Source of the DNA: Mycobacterium gordonae
Lineage (GTDB): Bacteria > Actinomycetota > Actinomycetes > Mycobacteriales > Mycobacteriaceae
Assembly (NCBI RefSeq): GCF_002101675.1
Contig: NZ_LQOY01000211.1
Coordinates: forward strand, 1-33,653
Length of the DNA: 33,653 nucleotides
Reading direction: 5' to 3'
In this document: one piece after another, positions 6,916 through 15,391 of the stretch
How the letters are laid out: each line of letters begins with the position of its first letter
Numbering within the stretch: position 1 is the first letter of the stretch
The notes under the pieces: model-generated
Told to the model about the DNA's origin: nothing
The model's database searches: none
The model's input: the letters and a program-made list of their open reading frames with translations, nothing else
Made by a program: the position numbers and the translations under genes

Positions 6916-7554
6916 ATGTCGACCGGCGCGACGAAACCGCCCACGCTCGCCGCTTTGACAGCCCCCCGGCGCGGTAGGCCGCGCGACGACCGGTTGGACG
7001 CGGTGATCGTTGAGGCAACAATCGCCGAGGTCGGCGCGAAGGGGTGGGGCGGCTCGACGATCGAGGGGATCGCCGCACGAGCCGGCGTGGGACGAGGCAC
7101 CATCTACCGACGCTGGCCGAGCAAGACGGAGTTATTTCAGTACGCCGCAACGGCGGTAACACGTCCTGTCGAGGTGCAGGAAACCGGCTCATTCGTTGAC
7201 GACCTGTACGCGGCCGTACTGCCAATCGCGGACATGCTGACCCAACCGGAACTCGCTGCGTTGCTCCCCTCGCTGTTGGTCGAAGCCGCGAACGACGCAT
7301 CGATCCGCCAGACTTTGCGCACCTTCGTGGCGCAGTCACGTCGGCAAGCGATCGACGCTGTCGAACGGGCTCGTCGACGTGGCGACATCTTGCAGTCAAC
7401 GAACCCCGAGACACTCGTGGACATGCTCGCCGGGGCGATGGTGTATAGGCGGCTGCTACTCGGCGAGGTGAGCGATGCGACGGCAGTCCGTGCCCTGGTT
7501 CGCCAGGCCGTTCAGAACTGCTCCACAGTAACCGCCAGCGAGGGGGATTCGTGA
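6916..7554 (+). CDS. TetR-family regulator of the adjacent P450
   Basis: A 212-residue AcrR/TetR-type repressor. The N-terminal lead APRRGRPRDDRLDAVI is followed by the helix-turn-helix STIEGIAARAGVGRGTIYRRWPSKTEL (about residues 48-75), the pattern of the large actinobacterial TetR group with a TetR_C ligand domain. Its stop overlaps the P450 start in a GTGA junction, so the two are translated from one message. Regulators co-transcribed with a P450 usually sense that enzyme's substrate or product. With the P450 and the Mce protein it forms a small plus-strand cargo inserted between cbbP and the nuoM end. No specific ligand can be proposed. Confidence 0.88.
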   Translation: MSTGATKPPTLAALTAPRRGRPRDDRLDAVIVEATIAEVGAKGWGGSTIEGIAARAGVGRGTIYRRWPSKTELFQYAATAVTRPVEVQETGSFVDDLYAAVLPIADMLTQPELAALLPSLLVEAANDASIRQTLRTFVAQSRRQAIDAVERARRRGDILQSTNPETLVDMLAGAMVYRRLLLGEVSDATAVRALVRQAVQNCSTVTASEGDS

Positions 7555-8759
7555 CGCGAACTCTTGACGTCGACCTCACCGACCCCGAGCTCTATACGGA
7601 AGGATTCCCGCACGGCGTCTTCACCGAACTGCGCCAGCGCGGTCCGGTGCACCTTCACCCCCCGATCGAGGGGCGTCTGGGTATCGCGCCGATTCCCTTC
7701 TGGTCAATCGTGACGCACGCCGAAATTCAACAAGCCAACCGCGACTGGAAGACCTTCGCCGCGTGTGATGGTCCGATGATCGCGCCCGATCCTCTGATGT
7801 CTACGGGGCGCACGTTGCTGACGTTGGATCCGCCCGAACAGACGGTGATGCGTCGAATCATCTCCTCGGAGTTCACCCCACGCATGATCGGCACCCTCGA
7901 GCAGCGCCTCACCGACCGCACTGCCCGAATCCTCGAATCGGTAGTGGGAAGCAACTGCGATTTCGTGCGCGACATCGCCTACCAAGTGCCGATGAACCTG
8001 ATCGCTGACATCATCGGCATTCCCGAGGATGACCGGAGTTGGGTTTTCGAACGCACTGACCACCTCCTCAAATCTGGCGATCCGTACGGCATCTACTCCG
8101 AAGAGGACCGGCTCGGGTTCCAAGCTGAGCTGTTCGAGTACGCCCAGCGCATCACAGCTGACAAACGAGCGAATCCTGCCGATGACGTGTGGACAAAGCT
8201 CGCGAATCAACTCGACGGCTTCGAACTCGAGATGTTCTTCCTTATCCTGTCGATCGCCGGCAGCGAAACTACGCGTAACGCGCTGACGATGGGGCTCATC
8301 GCATTGCTTGACAACCCACATCAATTGGCCGAGTTGCGCGGTAACCCGGATCTTTCTCGGACGGCCGCCGACGAGATCTTGCGCTGGTCGAGTCCGGTCC
8401 TGATTTTCGGGCGGACGGCAACCCGGGACACCACAATCGGAGGGCAGGACGTCAGGTCGGGTGATCGGGTGGTGTTCTGGCACCCTTCGGGAAATAGAGA
8501 CGAATTGGTCTTCGACGATCCATTTCGGTTCGACATTCACCGCTCCCCTAACCCTCACCTCGCCTTCGGCGGAGGGGGCGTCCACTACTGTTTGGGCGCC
8601 AATCTTGCCCATAAGGAGATCCGGGTGGTACTGGAGTCCATCGCGGCCGGCTACGACGTCGAGCTGGCCGGACCCGCGGTGTGGACCGGAGCCGGGCCAG
8701 TCCACAACGTGGGCATCGGAATCGACTCCCTTCCAGTGCAAGTCACTTCCCGCTACTGA
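7551..8759 (+). CDS. Cytochrome P450
   Basis: A 402-residue soluble class I bacterial P450. The I-helix oxygen-activation motif is AGSETTRNA (the position often occupied by a second Gly or Ala before the acid is Ser). The ExxR motif is EILRW. The haem-binding loop FGGGGVHYCLGANLA holds the axial Cys. Sequence style (FTPRMI, FSMTV-like PPEQTVMRRIISSEF region, AFGGGGVHYCLGA) resembles the mycobacterial steroid- and fatty-acid-oxidising group (CYP124/125/142-like), but I would not name a family. It needs a ferredoxin and reductase, and neither is encoded nearby. The GTG start overlaps the tetR stop by four bases. Nothing links it directly to autotrophy. Confidence 0.93.
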   Translation: MTRTLDVDLTDPELYTEGFPHGVFTELRQRGPVHLHPPIEGRLGIAPIPFWSIVTHAEIQQANRDWKTFAACDGPMIAPDPLMSTGRTLLTLDPPEQTVMRRIISSEFTPRMIGTLEQRLTDRTARILESVVGSNCDFVRDIAYQVPMNLIADIIGIPEDDRSWVFERTDHLLKSGDPYGIYSEEDRLGFQAELFEYAQRITADKRANPADDVWTKLANQLDGFELEMFFLILSIAGSETTRNALTMGLIALLDNPHQLAELRGNPDLSRTAADEILRWSSPVLIFGRTATRDTTIGGQDVRSGDRVVFWHPSGNRDELVFDDPFRFDIHRSPNPHLAFGGGGVHYCLGANLAHKEIRVVLESIAAGYDVELAGPAVWTGAGPVHNVGIGIDSLPVQVTSRY

Positions 8760-8968
8760 TCGACGCTGCTGATGGACACATATCTGGCGCACCAAGACGC
8801 GAGCCCATCACCAACCACACGCACGCCAGGGCGCAACCGCATGCGGCTGAAGATCCTCCGACAGACCAGGAATTCCAAAAAAACGGCCCGACATTGCATT
8901 TCGCGCCCCCGCGAGCACGCGGATGGCGCGCTGCCGGTTGTCCAAACGCCTAGCGGCGAGGTTGCCTT

Positions 8969-9763
8969 ATGAACAGTACGCAGACTCTGGTACGCGGGAT
9001 CGGTGCACTGACGGTGGTGCTTACGGCGATTGTCTTCACATTTTCGGCCACTGAACACACGCCGCTCCCAGCAGAAGACCACTATAAAGCGGTCTTCCGC
9101 GACGTCAGTGATCTCGACGTGGGAGGCAGCGTGATGCTTCACGGTGCCCGAATAGGATCGGTGTCAGCGATCTCGCTATCCGTGGGGAACATAGTCATCA
9201 CCTTCAAGATCAATGCCCACCAGCGCCTCGGATCGCGCACTGCAGCGCATATTACTGCCGACACTCCCGCCCATACCGCTGCTTTGACACTGCACTCGCT
9301 CGGGAACGGCGCGCTCGCGCCCGGGGATACGATCCCTGTGGAACGCACCAATGTCTACCCACAACCCGATGAAACCATCGACGTAATCGGCGGCGCACGC
9401 GACATGGTCGCAGCTATCCTCGATCGGCGATACGGCGTGGACGCACAACGCTTTTCCTTGCTTATGGAAGAACTCTACGAACTTACCGGTTTCCTTTCCG
9501 AGAACAGCCTGCGTACCGGGAGCTTGATCATCGATCCCCACATCACCTTCGGATACTTGGCAGAACTGCGCACTGCCATCCAGACAGCGACTACCGAAAA
9601 TGCTGAGGTGCAAACCATTCGAGCGGGTGCGGGTAGCGGAGACGTAGGCAGTTCTGCGCTCCTGCAGAAGCACGATGAGGACACCAGACTGCGGTTTCTC
9701 ATCGACGTCATTGCGGCATCACTCTCCGACCTCGCCGCGCCCGACCGTTTCCATCATCCGTAA
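8969..9763 (+). CDS. Short orphan Mce/MlaD-domain protein
   Basis: A 264-residue protein with an N-terminal hydrophobic anchor (about residues 8-25, IGALTVVLTAIVFTF) and one MlaD/Mce domain. The domain runs from YKAVFRDVSDLDVGGSVMLHGARIGSV through a region ending GDTIPVER. Mce proteins form substrate-binding hexamers of lipid importers and in mycobacteria come in six-gene operons with YrbE permeases. This one is alone, lacks its permeases, and at 264 residues is shorter than usual (above 320), so it is either a degenerate remnant or a specialised lone protein. The ATG at 8969 has GAGG upstream. The 209-base gap before it contains only a low-complexity 66-codon open frame that I do not accept as a gene. 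Confidence 0.75.
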   Translation: MNSTQTLVRGIGALTVVLTAIVFTFSATEHTPLPAEDHYKAVFRDVSDLDVGGSVMLHGARIGSVSAISLSVGNIVITFKINAHQRLGSRTAAHITADTPAHTAALTLHSLGNGALAPGDTIPVERTNVYPQPDETIDVIGGARDMVAAILDRRYGVDAQRFSLLMEELYELTGFLSENSLRTGSLIIDPHITFGYLAELRTAIQTATTENAEVQTIRAGAGSGDVGSSALLQKHDEDTRLRFLIDVIAASLSDLAAPDRFHHP

Positions 9764-9811
9764 ACCGAGCGGGATCTGCCCAATCCAACATCGCGGAAAG
9801 GCCGCCTCGGT
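9764..9811. terminator. Weak convergent terminator candidate
   Basis: ACCGAGCGG (9764-9772) pairs with CCGCCTCGGT (9802-9811) with one bulged base, in the gap between the convergent mce and nuoM gene ends. The loop is about 29 bases and there is no T-run on either strand, so it is only a candidate. Confidence 0.25.
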
Positions 9812-9871
9812 CCTCTCGTAACCATGAGATAGACGAGTTTCAGTCAGGAATCGGTCGCCCAGTCTGATTCG

Positions 9872-11326
9872 TTACGGGCGGCCGGCTACGATGTGTTCGA
9901 TCGCCGGGTTAATCACGTCCAACGCCGGCTTGGGGTACACGCCTAACACGATCAGCATCGCCAGCAACGGCATCACGACCGTCAGTTCCCTTGGCACCAG
10001 ATCACACATCGCTTCCTTGCGCGGGCCCGTCATGATCCGCTGATAGAGCCACAGGATGTAGACGGCCGAAAGGACCAGGCCGGTCGCCGCCAAGACGGCG
10101 AACAAGGGATACCGGCTGAAAGTACCAACCAGAACCAGCAATTCGCTGACGAAGGGAGCCAGACCGGGAAGCGCGAGTGACGCCATGCCGGCGACCAGAA
10201 ATGTCCCCGCCAGCACCGGCGCCACCTGCTGCACCCCGCCGTAGTCGGCGATGAGCCGAGACCCTCTGCGGGAGACCAGAAACCCGGCGAGCAGGAAGAG
10301 GGCGGCGGTGGCCAGGCCGTGATTGACCATGTACAGCGTTGCGCCGGACTGTCCCTGGCTGGTCATGGCGAAGACGCCCAGCACGATGAACCCGAAGTGG
10401 CTGATCGACGAGTAGGCGATCACACGCATGATGTCGCTCTGACCGATCGCGACCAAGGCTCCGTAGATGATCCCAATGACGGCGAGCGCGATCACGAATG
10501 GCCGGAACAGCACAGCACTGTCGGGGAAAAGCCGCAAACAATAACGCAGCATTCCAAAGGTGCCGATCTTGTCGACCACGGCCATCATCAGCACCGCGGT
10601 CACCGGCGTCGCCTCTGTGGCAACCCCCGGTAGCCAGGTGTGCAATGGCCACAGTGGAGCTTTGACGGCGAAGGCGAGCAGGAAACCGAGAAACACCACG
10701 TGCATGACGTCCGGATCGGCCGTGATCTCCCCCGACGTGATCCCGGCCACGATGGCGCGCGAATCGAAGGTTGCCGTCACCAGGTTCAGGCCGATGAGCG
10801 CCGCCAGCATGAGCAGCCCACCGAACAGGCTGTAGAGCAAGAACTTCAGCGCCGCCCGCGGCGCGCCGACTCCCCCGTACCGGCCGATGAGGAAGTACAT
10901 GGGAATCAGCAGTGCCTCGAAGAAGACGAAGAATAGCAACACATCCAAGGCCACCAGCGCGACCAGCATCATCGACTCGATCACCAGCATCAGCGCCAGA
11001 TAGACGCTGGGTCGTTCGGCGTCGTTCCACCCGGCCAGCAACAGCAGCGGCATCAACACGGTCGTCAACACGATCAACACCATCGCTACACCGTCGATGC
11101 CGACGATGTAGCTGGCGCCGAAGGACCTTATCCAGGATTGGCTTTCGACGAATTGGTACTGTGGGTTCGCCGGGTCGAATCCCGCCACCAGCGCGCCTAC
11201 GATCACCAGGACAGCTACTGAGACGCCTAGGGCCGTGTATTTGCCCACCATCGGCCGGCCGGCGGGGACCGTCGCGACAAGCACCGCTCCGGCCAGCGGC
11301 CCCAGCCACAAAGCGCTCAAGATCAT
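9872..11326 (-). CDS. nuoM: NuoM-type complex I antiporter subunit
   Basis: A 484-residue integral membrane protein with about 14 membrane helices. Proton-path residues are kept: Glu in FFEALLIPMYFLIGRYGG, Lys in AFAVKAPLWPLHTWLPG, Lys in VVDKIGTFGMLRY, and a Glu in FVSELLVLVGTF where E. coli NuoM has its terminal Glu. In complex I this subunit is one of three antiporter-like proton pumps. The gene starts with ATGA overlapping the nuoL stop. No nuoN or other complex I subunit follows, so this is not the housekeeping nuo operon. It is somewhat shorter than the chromosomal M. tuberculosis NuoM (about 550), mainly at the N terminus. It likely works with NuoL next to it; the partner complex is unknown. 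Confidence 0.92.
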   Translation of the reverse strand: MILSALWLGPLAGAVLVATVPAGRPMVGKYTALGVSVAVLVIVGALVAGFDPANPQYQFVESQSWIRSFGASYIVGIDGVAMVLIVLTTVLMPLLLLAGWNDAERPSVYLALMLVIESMMLVALVALDVLLFFVFFEALLIPMYFLIGRYGGVGAPRAALKFLLYSLFGGLLMLAALIGLNLVTATFDSRAIVAGITSGEITADPDVMHVVFLGFLLAFAVKAPLWPLHTWLPGVATEATPVTAVLMMAVVDKIGTFGMLRYCLRLFPDSAVLFRPFVIALAVIGIIYGALVAIGQSDIMRVIAYSSISHFGFIVLGVFAMTSQGQSGATLYMVNHGLATAALFLLAGFLVSRRGSRLIADYGGVQQVAPVLAGTFLVAGMASLALPGLAPFVSELLVLVGTFSRYPLFAVLAATGLVLSAVYILWLYQRIMTGPRKEAMCDLVPRELTVVMPLLAMLIVLGVYPKPALDVINPAIEHIVAGRP

Positions 11327-13200
11327 GGCGAACTCCCCACTGCAACGCTGAGCAATAGGGCGGTGGCGCCGAAGAAGACGGTCAACGCATACGAGCGGGC
11401 GAACCCGGTCTGCAGGCGACGAACACCCGCCGACGTTCGACGGATCAGCCGGGCTACGCCTTCGACGGCGCCGTCGATGCCAGCCCGCTCAACGTCGACC
11501 ATCGCCCGCGACAATCGGAGACCCGTCCGCATGAACGCCGCCTCGTTCATGCTGTCCCCGAACAGGTCCTGGCGTGCGGCGATTACCGCCACCGATGCCC
11601 ACTCCGAGGCGATCGTGCGCACCGGCCGGGTGACATACTTGGCGACCGCGACCAGGATGCCGACAGCGACCACGGTCAAGGTGAGCGCCGTGAGCACCCC
11701 GACGGGGACGGCCTGATGTGGCTCTAGGCTGTCGGCTGGGTTGGTCACCGGTTGCAGCCACCGTTGCAGGGTCCCTCCGACGGCGAGCGCCGCCCCGCCG
11801 CCGAGCGAACCGAGTGCCAGAATTACCATCGGCGCGGTCATCACGGGCGGCGACTCGTGCGGATGAGCATCTGGCTGCCAACGCTTTTCGCCGAAGAAGG
11901 TCATGACCATGACGCGGGTCATGTAGAACGCCGTGATCCCGGCGCCGAGCAACGTCACGACGCCGAGTAGCCAGTGCGTCGAGAAGGCCGCTTCGAGGAT
12001 GGCGTCCTTGGAGAAGAATCCGGCGAACGGGGGCACTCCGATGATCGCCAGATAGCCAAGTCCGAAGGTGGCGAACGTGATCGGCAGTTGGGCGCGTAGA
12101 GCCCCGTAGCGACGCATGTCGGTCTCGTCGTCCATGGCGTGCATGACCGATCCAGCCCCCAGGAACAGGCCGGCCTTGAAGAACCCATGGGTGAGTAGGT
12201 GCATGATCGCAACTGCATAGCCCGCCGGCCCGAGACCGGCCGCCAGGACCATGTAGCCGATCTGCGACATTGTCGAGGCAGCCAGGGCCTTCTTGATGTC
12301 GTCCTTGGCGCATCCGATGACCGCGCCAAACAGCAGGGTAACCGAGCCGACGATCACCACCGCGGTTCGCGCCGCGGGCGCCAGGTCGAACACCGGGCCC
12401 GAGCGCACGATCAGATACACCCCGGCGGTGACCATGGTCGCCGCGTGGATCAGCGCGCTCACCGGCGTCGGGCCCTCCATGGCGTCGCCGAGCCAGGACT
12501 GCAATGGGACTTGAGCACTCTTGCCGCAGGCGGCCAGCAGAAGTGCCAACCCGATAGCGGTCACGGTGGCCTCAGATGTTGCCGGCGCCTGCGCGAAAGC
12601 CGCTGCGTACGAGAGTGTTCCGAGCTGGGTGAACATGATCATCAATGCCAGCGCCAGTCCCACGTCGCCGACCCGGTTGACGATAAACGCTTTTTTGGCC
12701 GCGGTGGCGGCGGCGGGCTTGTGTGACCAGAAGCCGATCAGCAGGTAGGACGCCAAACCGACTCCCTCCCAGCCGAAATACAGCCCGAGGTAGTTGTCGG
12801 CCAGCACCAGCAGCAGCATGGCGGCCACGAACAGGTTCAGGTAACCGAAGAACCGGCGGCGGCCGGGGTCCTCGCGCAAATAGCCGATCGAATACACGTG
12901 AATCAACGCACCCACACCCGTGATCAGCAGCACAAAGCAGATGCTCAGCGCATCCAGCTGCAGGCCGAAATCGACCTTCAGCGAAGGCACCCAAGTGAAC
13001 AGCGTTTCGTGGATGAGGCGATCCGACGCCGGGCGCCGCAATAACCCCACGAAAAGCATGACGCCTAAACCGAAGGAGACCACAACCGCCCCACATGCCA
13101 TCAGATGGCCCCACGGGTCGGTACGTCTACCGCCGAGCAACAACACCGCCGCACCCATCAGCGGCAGCGCGATGAGCAACAACACGGCCACGGTGCTCAC
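11323..13200 (-). CDS. nuoL: NuoL-type complex I antiporter subunit
   Basis: A 625-residue integral membrane protein, full length for NuoL (about 610-635), including the C-terminal region that forms the lateral helix in complex I. Key residues are present: Glu in YFGWEGVGLASYLLIGFW, Lys in ACGKSAQVPLQSWL, the HAATMVTAGVYL helix, and Lys in FAGFFSKDAIL. It therefore looks competent for proton translocation. The full length and C-terminal helix argue against a DabB-type bicarbonate-uptake subunit, which is shorter and paired with DabA; no DabA is present. It starts at GTG 13200 in a GTGA overlap with the small nuoK-like frame and is overlapped at its end by nuoM. It follows the hydrogenase genes on the same strand. 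Confidence 0.93.
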   Translation of the reverse strand: MSTVAVLLLIALPLMGAAVLLLGGRRTDPWGHLMACGAVVVSFGLGVMLFVGLLRRPASDRLIHETLFTWVPSLKVDFGLQLDALSICFVLLITGVGALIHVYSIGYLREDPGRRRFFGYLNLFVAAMLLLVLADNYLGLYFGWEGVGLASYLLIGFWSHKPAAATAAKKAFIVNRVGDVGLALALMIMFTQLGTLSYAAAFAQAPATSEATVTAIGLALLLAACGKSAQVPLQSWLGDAMEGPTPVSALIHAATMVTAGVYLIVRSGPVFDLAPAARTAVVIVGSVTLLFGAVIGCAKDDIKKALAASTMSQIGYMVLAAGLGPAGYAVAIMHLLTHGFFKAGLFLGAGSVMHAMDDETDMRRYGALRAQLPITFATFGLGYLAIIGVPPFAGFFSKDAILEAAFSTHWLLGVVTLLGAGITAFYMTRVMVMTFFGEKRWQPDAHPHESPPVMTAPMVILALGSLGGGAALAVGGTLQRWLQPVTNPADSLEPHQAVPVGVLTALTLTVVAVGILVAVAKYVTRPVRTIASEWASVAVIAARQDLFGDSMNEAAFMRTGLRLSRAMVDVERAGIDGAVEGVARLIRRTSAGVRRLQTGFARSYALTVFFGATALLLSVAVGSSP

Positions 13201-13316
13201 TGCCTCAGTTTGGCGACGACGGCGATGGCCAGCTCAACCAACACCTCGCACCCATACGCGCCGGCGATCGCCACCACAACCATGATCAGAATGGAGAAGT
13301 TCACAGCTGCCAGCAT
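13197..13316 (-). pseudogene. Truncated NuoK remnant (39 codons)
   Basis: A 39-codon open frame, ATG 13316 to a TGA that overlaps the nuoL GTG. It begins MLAAVNFSI, close to the MLNAVNL stretch in the second helix of mycobacterial NuoK. It continues MVVVAIAGAYGCEVLVELAIAV, matching the third-helix MVVAACEVVVGLAI with its conserved Glu. About 20 residues between them and the first 35 residues of a normal 99-residue NuoK are missing, as is the hydrophilic tail. The nuoK-L-M gene order of complex I operons is thus preserved in miniature. It may be a decayed gene kept for translational coupling to nuoL, or a functional one-to-two-helix microprotein. The NuoK comparison is from memory. Confidence 0.6.
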
Positions 13317-13334
13317 GCGCGTTGGACGCCGGTC

Positions 13335-13361
13335 GGCTTAACCCCGAATCGGGGGAAAGCC
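13335..13361. promoter_or_regulatory. 27-base palindrome before the nuoK-L-M genes
   Basis: Arms of 13 bases around a single central base match at 11 of 13 positions: GGCTTAACCCCGA, then A, then TCGGGGGAAAGCC. The inner CCCCGA/TCGGGG part is perfect. It lies in the 66-base gap after the 277-aa gene and 19 bases before the nuoK-like ATG. It could be an operator starting a separate nuoL-nuoM transcript, or a terminator or attenuator stem between the hydrogenase and nuo parts. A one-base loop and lack of a T-run favour a protein-binding site. Confidence 0.5.
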
Positions 13362-13382
13362 ATAGTGATTCAGGCCTGGCAA

Positions 13383-14216
13383 TCAGCCCAGGCCCACCAG
13401 GCCCGGATCGAAGGTCGCCCTGGCCGTCACCGATGTCGCGGCCGCGGCGACGACGACTCCGGCGTCGGCCTCGTGGCCCTTCGGGAAGACGATTTCGGCG
13501 CTGTCGGGTCCGTCGCGGTGGGCCATCAGCCAGTCATACAGCAGCCAGTCGATCGCACAGGTGACGGCCAGTGGGTCAGCGTCCGCGCTCTGTGCACCGG
13601 CGATGACGGACCGCAGGGCTTGCACATGTTCGGCGCGGGCGGCCTCCTTGTTAACCCCCGAGCTGTCGAACATCAGCATCGACAGTGTGAGCGGAAAGCG
13701 TTGTCCCGCTTCCGTTCGCACCACCCAGCGGCCACCCAGCCACGGTCGCGCCGGATCCACCTGAACCATCTCCCCGAATCCGCCCACCACGCCGAGGCTG
13801 GGCTCGTCGAGCTGATCGTCCAGGGGCGCGGGTCCCAACAGGCCGAGCGGCTGGCGGGCACGAATGGAGAACAGCGCGGCGGTCCCAATGATCTTGCCGG
13901 CGCGCAGATCCGGTTTGACACCGGCCGATTCGGCGGCCGCGGCGTACTCGAAGCAGAGCCGGTCCAGGGTGCGGTGCAGGTCGAGGAGATCGTCGCGCTC
14001 CTCGGCGTTCGCGGGACCCCTTCCCCCGCCCAAGATCTCGCCGAACCGCTCCGCGGCGATGATCAACGCGTCGTCGAGGGCTTCGAGGTGGGTGGCCACC
14101 AACCTGTCGGCCTCCTCGTCGACAGAAACCAACGCCTGCAACGAGGTTCGCCTTCCGCCCGGGGTCGCCCAGAAGAAACCGATCTGGCCGTCGGATTGGA
14201 CGATTCGCGGTCTCAC
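13383..14216 (-). CDS. Hydrogenase-operon protein of unknown function
   Basis: A 277-residue protein I do not recognise. It has no signal peptide and no membrane helix, and appears to be a soluble mixed alpha/beta protein. Visible stretches are GQIGFFWATPGGRRTSLQAL at the N terminus, an acidic helical region around residues 50-90 (EEADRLVATHLEALDDALI), a Gly-rich GEILGGGRG, and a helical AIDWLLYDWLMAHRD near residue 240. No Cys cluster or nucleotide motif is seen. GTG 14216 overlaps the stop of the NHL gene in a GTGA junction, so it is coupled to the hydrogenase genes and probably acts in assembly or anchoring. It is the last gene before the nuo-like block. Confidence 0.8.
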   Translation of the reverse strand: MRPRIVQSDGQIGFFWATPGGRRTSLQALVSVDEEADRLVATHLEALDDALIIAAERFGEILGGGRGPANAEERDDLLDLHRTLDRLCFEYAAAAESAGVKPDLRAGKIIGTAALFSIRARQPLGLLGPAPLDDQLDEPSLGVVGGFGEMVQVDPARPWLGGRWVVRTEAGQRFPLTLSMLMFDSSGVNKEAARAEHVQALRSVIAGAQSADADPLAVTCAIDWLLYDWLMAHRDGPDSAEIVFPKGHEADAGVVVAAAATSVTARATFDPGLVGLG

Positions 14217-15391
14217 CGCCGCCGCCAGATGACAACCCGGTTGTTGCCGGAGTCCGCGACGGCCAGCCGGTCACCGTGCAGTGACAGGCCGTACGGCCAG
14301 CACAACGTGTCGCGCTGCACCGACGTCCAGCGGTTCTCACCGTTGGCGCCGAAGCCCGGTTGCGCCAGGACATGATCGGCCGCTCGTCCCTCGGTCGGAA
14401 CGTTGTCCCACAGCAGGATTCGGTTGTTGGCGGTGTCGGCGACGGCCAGTCGACCCTCGGTCATGCCGATCGCGTAGGGGAACCGGAACCGGTCGCCGGT
14501 GTGGGGGCCGTACGGCCACTCCTCCGCGCTGGCGAAATCCGGTTGGCCGAGCAGGACATCGGCGGGTCGGTCGGCGTCCGGCGCCGGCGACCAGCCCAGG
14601 ATGCGGTGGTTTCCGGCGTCCGCGATCAACAACAGATCTTCGTGTCCGGCGATGTCGTGTGGCCAGCGGAAGCTGGCGGGACCGGCCGCCTGTCCCCTGT
14701 TTTCCTCCCGGTGTGCGGGACTCGGCTGGCCCAGCACCACGTCGGCCGGCCGGCCCGGAGCGGGAATCCCGTTGCGCCAGCCAAGGACTCGACGGTTGCC
14801 GGTGTCGGCCACCCAGAAGGTGTCACCGACGACCGCTAGGCCGAACGGCCAGTAGAAGGACGAGGCGCAACATTCGGCGCCGGCGTTGGGTTCCACCGCG
14901 GATGCGCCATCCTGTCCGAGGATGACGTCCGGTGCGACGTCGCTGGTCCGCGGCACGGTGTCCCAGATCAGGATGCGGTGGTGCCAGGCGTCGGCGACGA
15001 TGAGCCGCCCGCCGTGCACCAGCACGCCGGTGGGCAGGTTCATGCCGCGCTCAGGTCCACGGCCGCCGGCGGCGCGGCCTTCGGTCTCACCGTCCGGCTG
15101 TCCTAGCACGACGTCGGCCGGTTGCTCGTCGTCGGACGGAATTCCGTGCCATATCAGGACCCGGTGATTGCCGGAGTCGGCGACCACCAGATGCTCGTCG
15201 CCCAGGAACACACCGCGCGGCGAATACATCCACGCCATGGTGGGTTTGGCCGCCGGCAAGCTCAGGCCGCCGGGGGCCGGCGCACCCAACCAAACCTCCG
15301 GGGACCAGCCATCGGTGAGGTCGGTGGTGGCGACCGGGTCGGCGCGCGGCGGCAACGAGGCGATGTTGTGCCGGACGGTGTAGCGGCTCAT
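14213..15391 (-). CDS. NHL-repeat beta-propeller protein
   Basis: A 392-residue protein with six NHL-type repeats, each ending in a motif like VADSGNHRVLIW (variants VADAWHHRILIW, VADTGNRRVLGW, IADAGNHRILGW, VADTANNRILLW, VADSGNNRVVIW) followed by PADVVLGQPD. Six repeats predict a closed six-bladed propeller. There is no signal peptide, so it should be cytoplasmic like the hydrogenase. NHL proteins are found in Huc-type and Hhy-type hydrogenase operons, where a role in complex assembly or electron-transfer contacts is suspected. The ATG at 15391 overlaps the NifU/Rieske gene stop; an earlier in-frame ATG at 15508 would lie inside that gene and is rejected. Confidence 0.88.
   Translation of the reverse strand: MSRYTVRHNIASLPPRADPVATTDLTDGWSPEVWLGAPAPGGLSLPAAKPTMAWMYSPRGVFLGDEHLVVADSGNHRVLIWHGIPSDDEQPADVVLGQPDGETEGRAAGGRGPERGMNLPTGVLVHGGRLIVADAWHHRILIWDTVPRTSDVAPDVILGQDGASAVEPNAGAECCASSFYWPFGLAVVGDTFWVADTGNRRVLGWRNGIPAPGRPADVVLGQPSPAHREENRGQAAGPASFRWPHDIAGHEDLLLIADAGNHRILGWSPAPDADRPADVLLGQPDFASAEEWPYGPHTGDRFRFPYAIGMTEGRLAVADTANNRILLWDNVPTEGRAADHVLAQPGFGANGENRWTSVQRDTLCWPYGLSLHGDRLAVADSGNNRVVIWRRR

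Noticed and set aside
8772..8972. 66-codon open frame whose stop overlaps the mce ATG
   Set aside because: The ATGA overlap is tempting, but the product is basic, Pro/Thr-rich and without any recognisable feature. It also lacks a clear ribosome site.
10002..11345. Alternative-frame open frame within nuoM
   Set aside because: It overlaps nuoM on the same strand in another frame; the nuoM frame has conserved membrane helices and proton-path residues, this one is Arg-rich with none.
11323..13200. NuoL as a DabB bicarbonate-transport subunit
   Set aside because: DabB proteins are shorter, lack the long C-terminal helix region and are paired with DabA (DUF2309). No DabA is present and NuoM follows.
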